Part shown: piece after piece, positions 6,720 to 7,151 of the stretch
How the letters are laid out: each line of letters opens with the position of its first letter
Position numbering within the stretch: position 1 is the first letter of the stretch
Assembly: GCA_016839405.1 (NCBI GenBank)
Contig: JAEOUJ010000463.1
Span: 1-7,151 of the forward strand
DNA: 7,151 bases
Source of the DNA: Candidatus Gerdarchaeota archaeon
GTDB taxonomy: Archaea; Asgardarchaeota; Heimdallarchaeia; JABLTI01
Reading direction: 5' to 3'
Translations under genes and position numbers: made by a program
Notes under the pieces: generated by a model
Told to the model about the DNA's origin: nothing
Seen by the model: only the letters and a program-made list of their open reading frames with translations
Databases searched by the model: none

Positions 6720-6760
6720 ATGAATTTGTTCGAAAACAAATTCATTCTTTTTCTTTTTTT
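6720..6760 (+). terminator. Hairpin plus T tract after surface-protein gene 2
   Basis: TGAATTTGTT (6721-6730) pairs perfectly with AACAAATTCA (6735-6744) around the four-base loop CGAA; an outer A-T pair extends the stem to 11. T-rich sequence with a run of eight or more T follows (6745-6761). The stem shares TGAATTTG/CAAATTCA with the terminator of copy 1. It lies between convergent genes, but the T tract serves only the plus strand. Confidence 0.7.
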
Positions 6761-6772
6761 TGGAATTGTTCT

Positions 6773-7151
6773 TCATCTCTGCAAGTATTTTTTCTTTTTA
6801 ATTATAATCACTAATATACTCGCTAGAAATATTTCAGCTATAATCCAATGAATTGCAATTGACGCTTGAATTGATATATCAATTGTAGGTCCAAAAACTT
6901 GAATTTCATCTGGATATAAAGGATTTTCAATATTTATAATAGTGAATGTTCTAGATTGCTCAGTTGAAAGTCTGCTATAAAATATATTTTCTCCATACAG
7001 TTTACCATATCCCAAATTTTCATCCAATCTTAATCGAATTTCTGGATGAAACCATTTTTTAAATTTCAATGTTTTATCAGCATTCTTTTCATATATCTGA
7101 ATGATTGTCCAATCATTTAGAAATACATAATCTCCTTGAAAGATAATTGAA
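6773..7151 (-). CDS. Membrane-anchored protein, C-terminal part (5' end outside window)
   Basis: The minus-strand frame is open from the right edge (first complete codon 7148-7150) to TGA at 6773-6775, giving 125 visible residues. The TTG at 7067-7069 is an internal Leu rather than a start, because coding-like sequence (Gly-Asp-Tyr-Val-Phe-Leu, Trp-Thr-Ile-Ile) continues upstream of it without a stop. About residues 1-90 alternate hydrophobic and polar residues as in beta strands, and include a stretch NPLYPDEIQVFGP before the membrane. A hydrophobic helix (about 98-117, with one Glu and one His/Trp pair) is followed by the basic tail KKKKYLQR. This suggests an extracytoplasmic domain with a C-terminal anchor, in general style like the neighbouring surface proteins but without visible sequence similarity. 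It is convergent with surface-protein gene 2, 64 bases apart. Family and function are not recognised. Confidence 0.7.
   Translation of the reverse strand, partial: SIIFQGDYVFLNDWTIIQIYEKNADKTLKFKKWFHPEIRLRLDENLGYGKLYGENIFYSRLSTEQSRTFTIINIENPLYPDEIQVFGPTIDISIQASIAIHWIIAEIFLASILVIIIKKKKYLQR

Larger units (their letters stand above)
1114..6760 (+). repeat. Tandem duplication of a ~2.85-kb transcription unit
   Basis: Matching landmarks recur with nearly constant offset: promoter element 1139 and 3986 (2847 bases), start codon 1202 and 4048 (2846), stop end 3859 and 6708 (2849), terminator stem 3876 and 6721 (2845). The copied unit therefore spans regulatory region, gene and terminator. Many silent and amino-acid differences show that the duplication is old. 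Confidence 0.8.

Noticed and set aside
7067..7069. TTG on the minus strand as start of the right-edge gene
   Set aside because: The frame remains open with protein-like sequence to the window edge, so this codon is probably an internal Leu.

Overview
The window is AT-rich (by eye about one third G+C). It has archaeal-type signals: purine-rich ribosome binding sites (GGAGG, GGTGA), TATA-like boxes about 50 bases upstream of start codons, and T-rich terminators. The combination of a RING-H2-like zinc protein, a membrane-bound zinc-ribbon protein and large glycosylation-prone surface proteins with a C-terminal membrane anchor would fit an Asgard-type archaeon. That assignment is an inference from protein style; no marker gene is present to prove it.

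Layout from left to right: (1) the 3' part of a plus-strand gene that is open through the left edge and ends at 503. It has a possible coiled coil, a probable winged-helix segment, a four-Cys zinc ribbon and a RING-like finger. (2) A small GTG-started gene at 634-1113, with an N-terminal zinc ribbon, a Pro/Thr/Ser-rich linker and about three membrane helices. (3) and (4) Two full-length, colinear paralogs at 1202-3859 (885 aa) and 4048-6708 (886 aa). Each has a signal peptide, three related jelly-roll-like modules, two Ig-like domains, one membrane helix and a short basic tail. (5) The 3' part of a convergent minus-strand gene, open through the right edge and ending at 6773, which encodes a protein with a C-terminal membrane anchor.

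The centre of interest is the tandem pair. The duplicated unit is about 2.85 kb and includes a conserved upstream element, the ribosome site, the whole reading frame and a matching terminator hairpin, so each copy looks like its own transcription unit. The copies have diverged (about 54-59% identity in two sampled ectodomain blocks), yet they keep 15 N-glycosylation sequons at equivalent positions and a nearly invariant 45-residue C-terminus. This points to two surface glycoproteins still under selection for sugar attachment and for the same membrane or sorting machinery. Their ligand or structural role cannot be read from the sequence. No RNA genes, CRISPR arrays, insertion sequences or integration sites were seen, and no gap between genes exceeds 300 bases.
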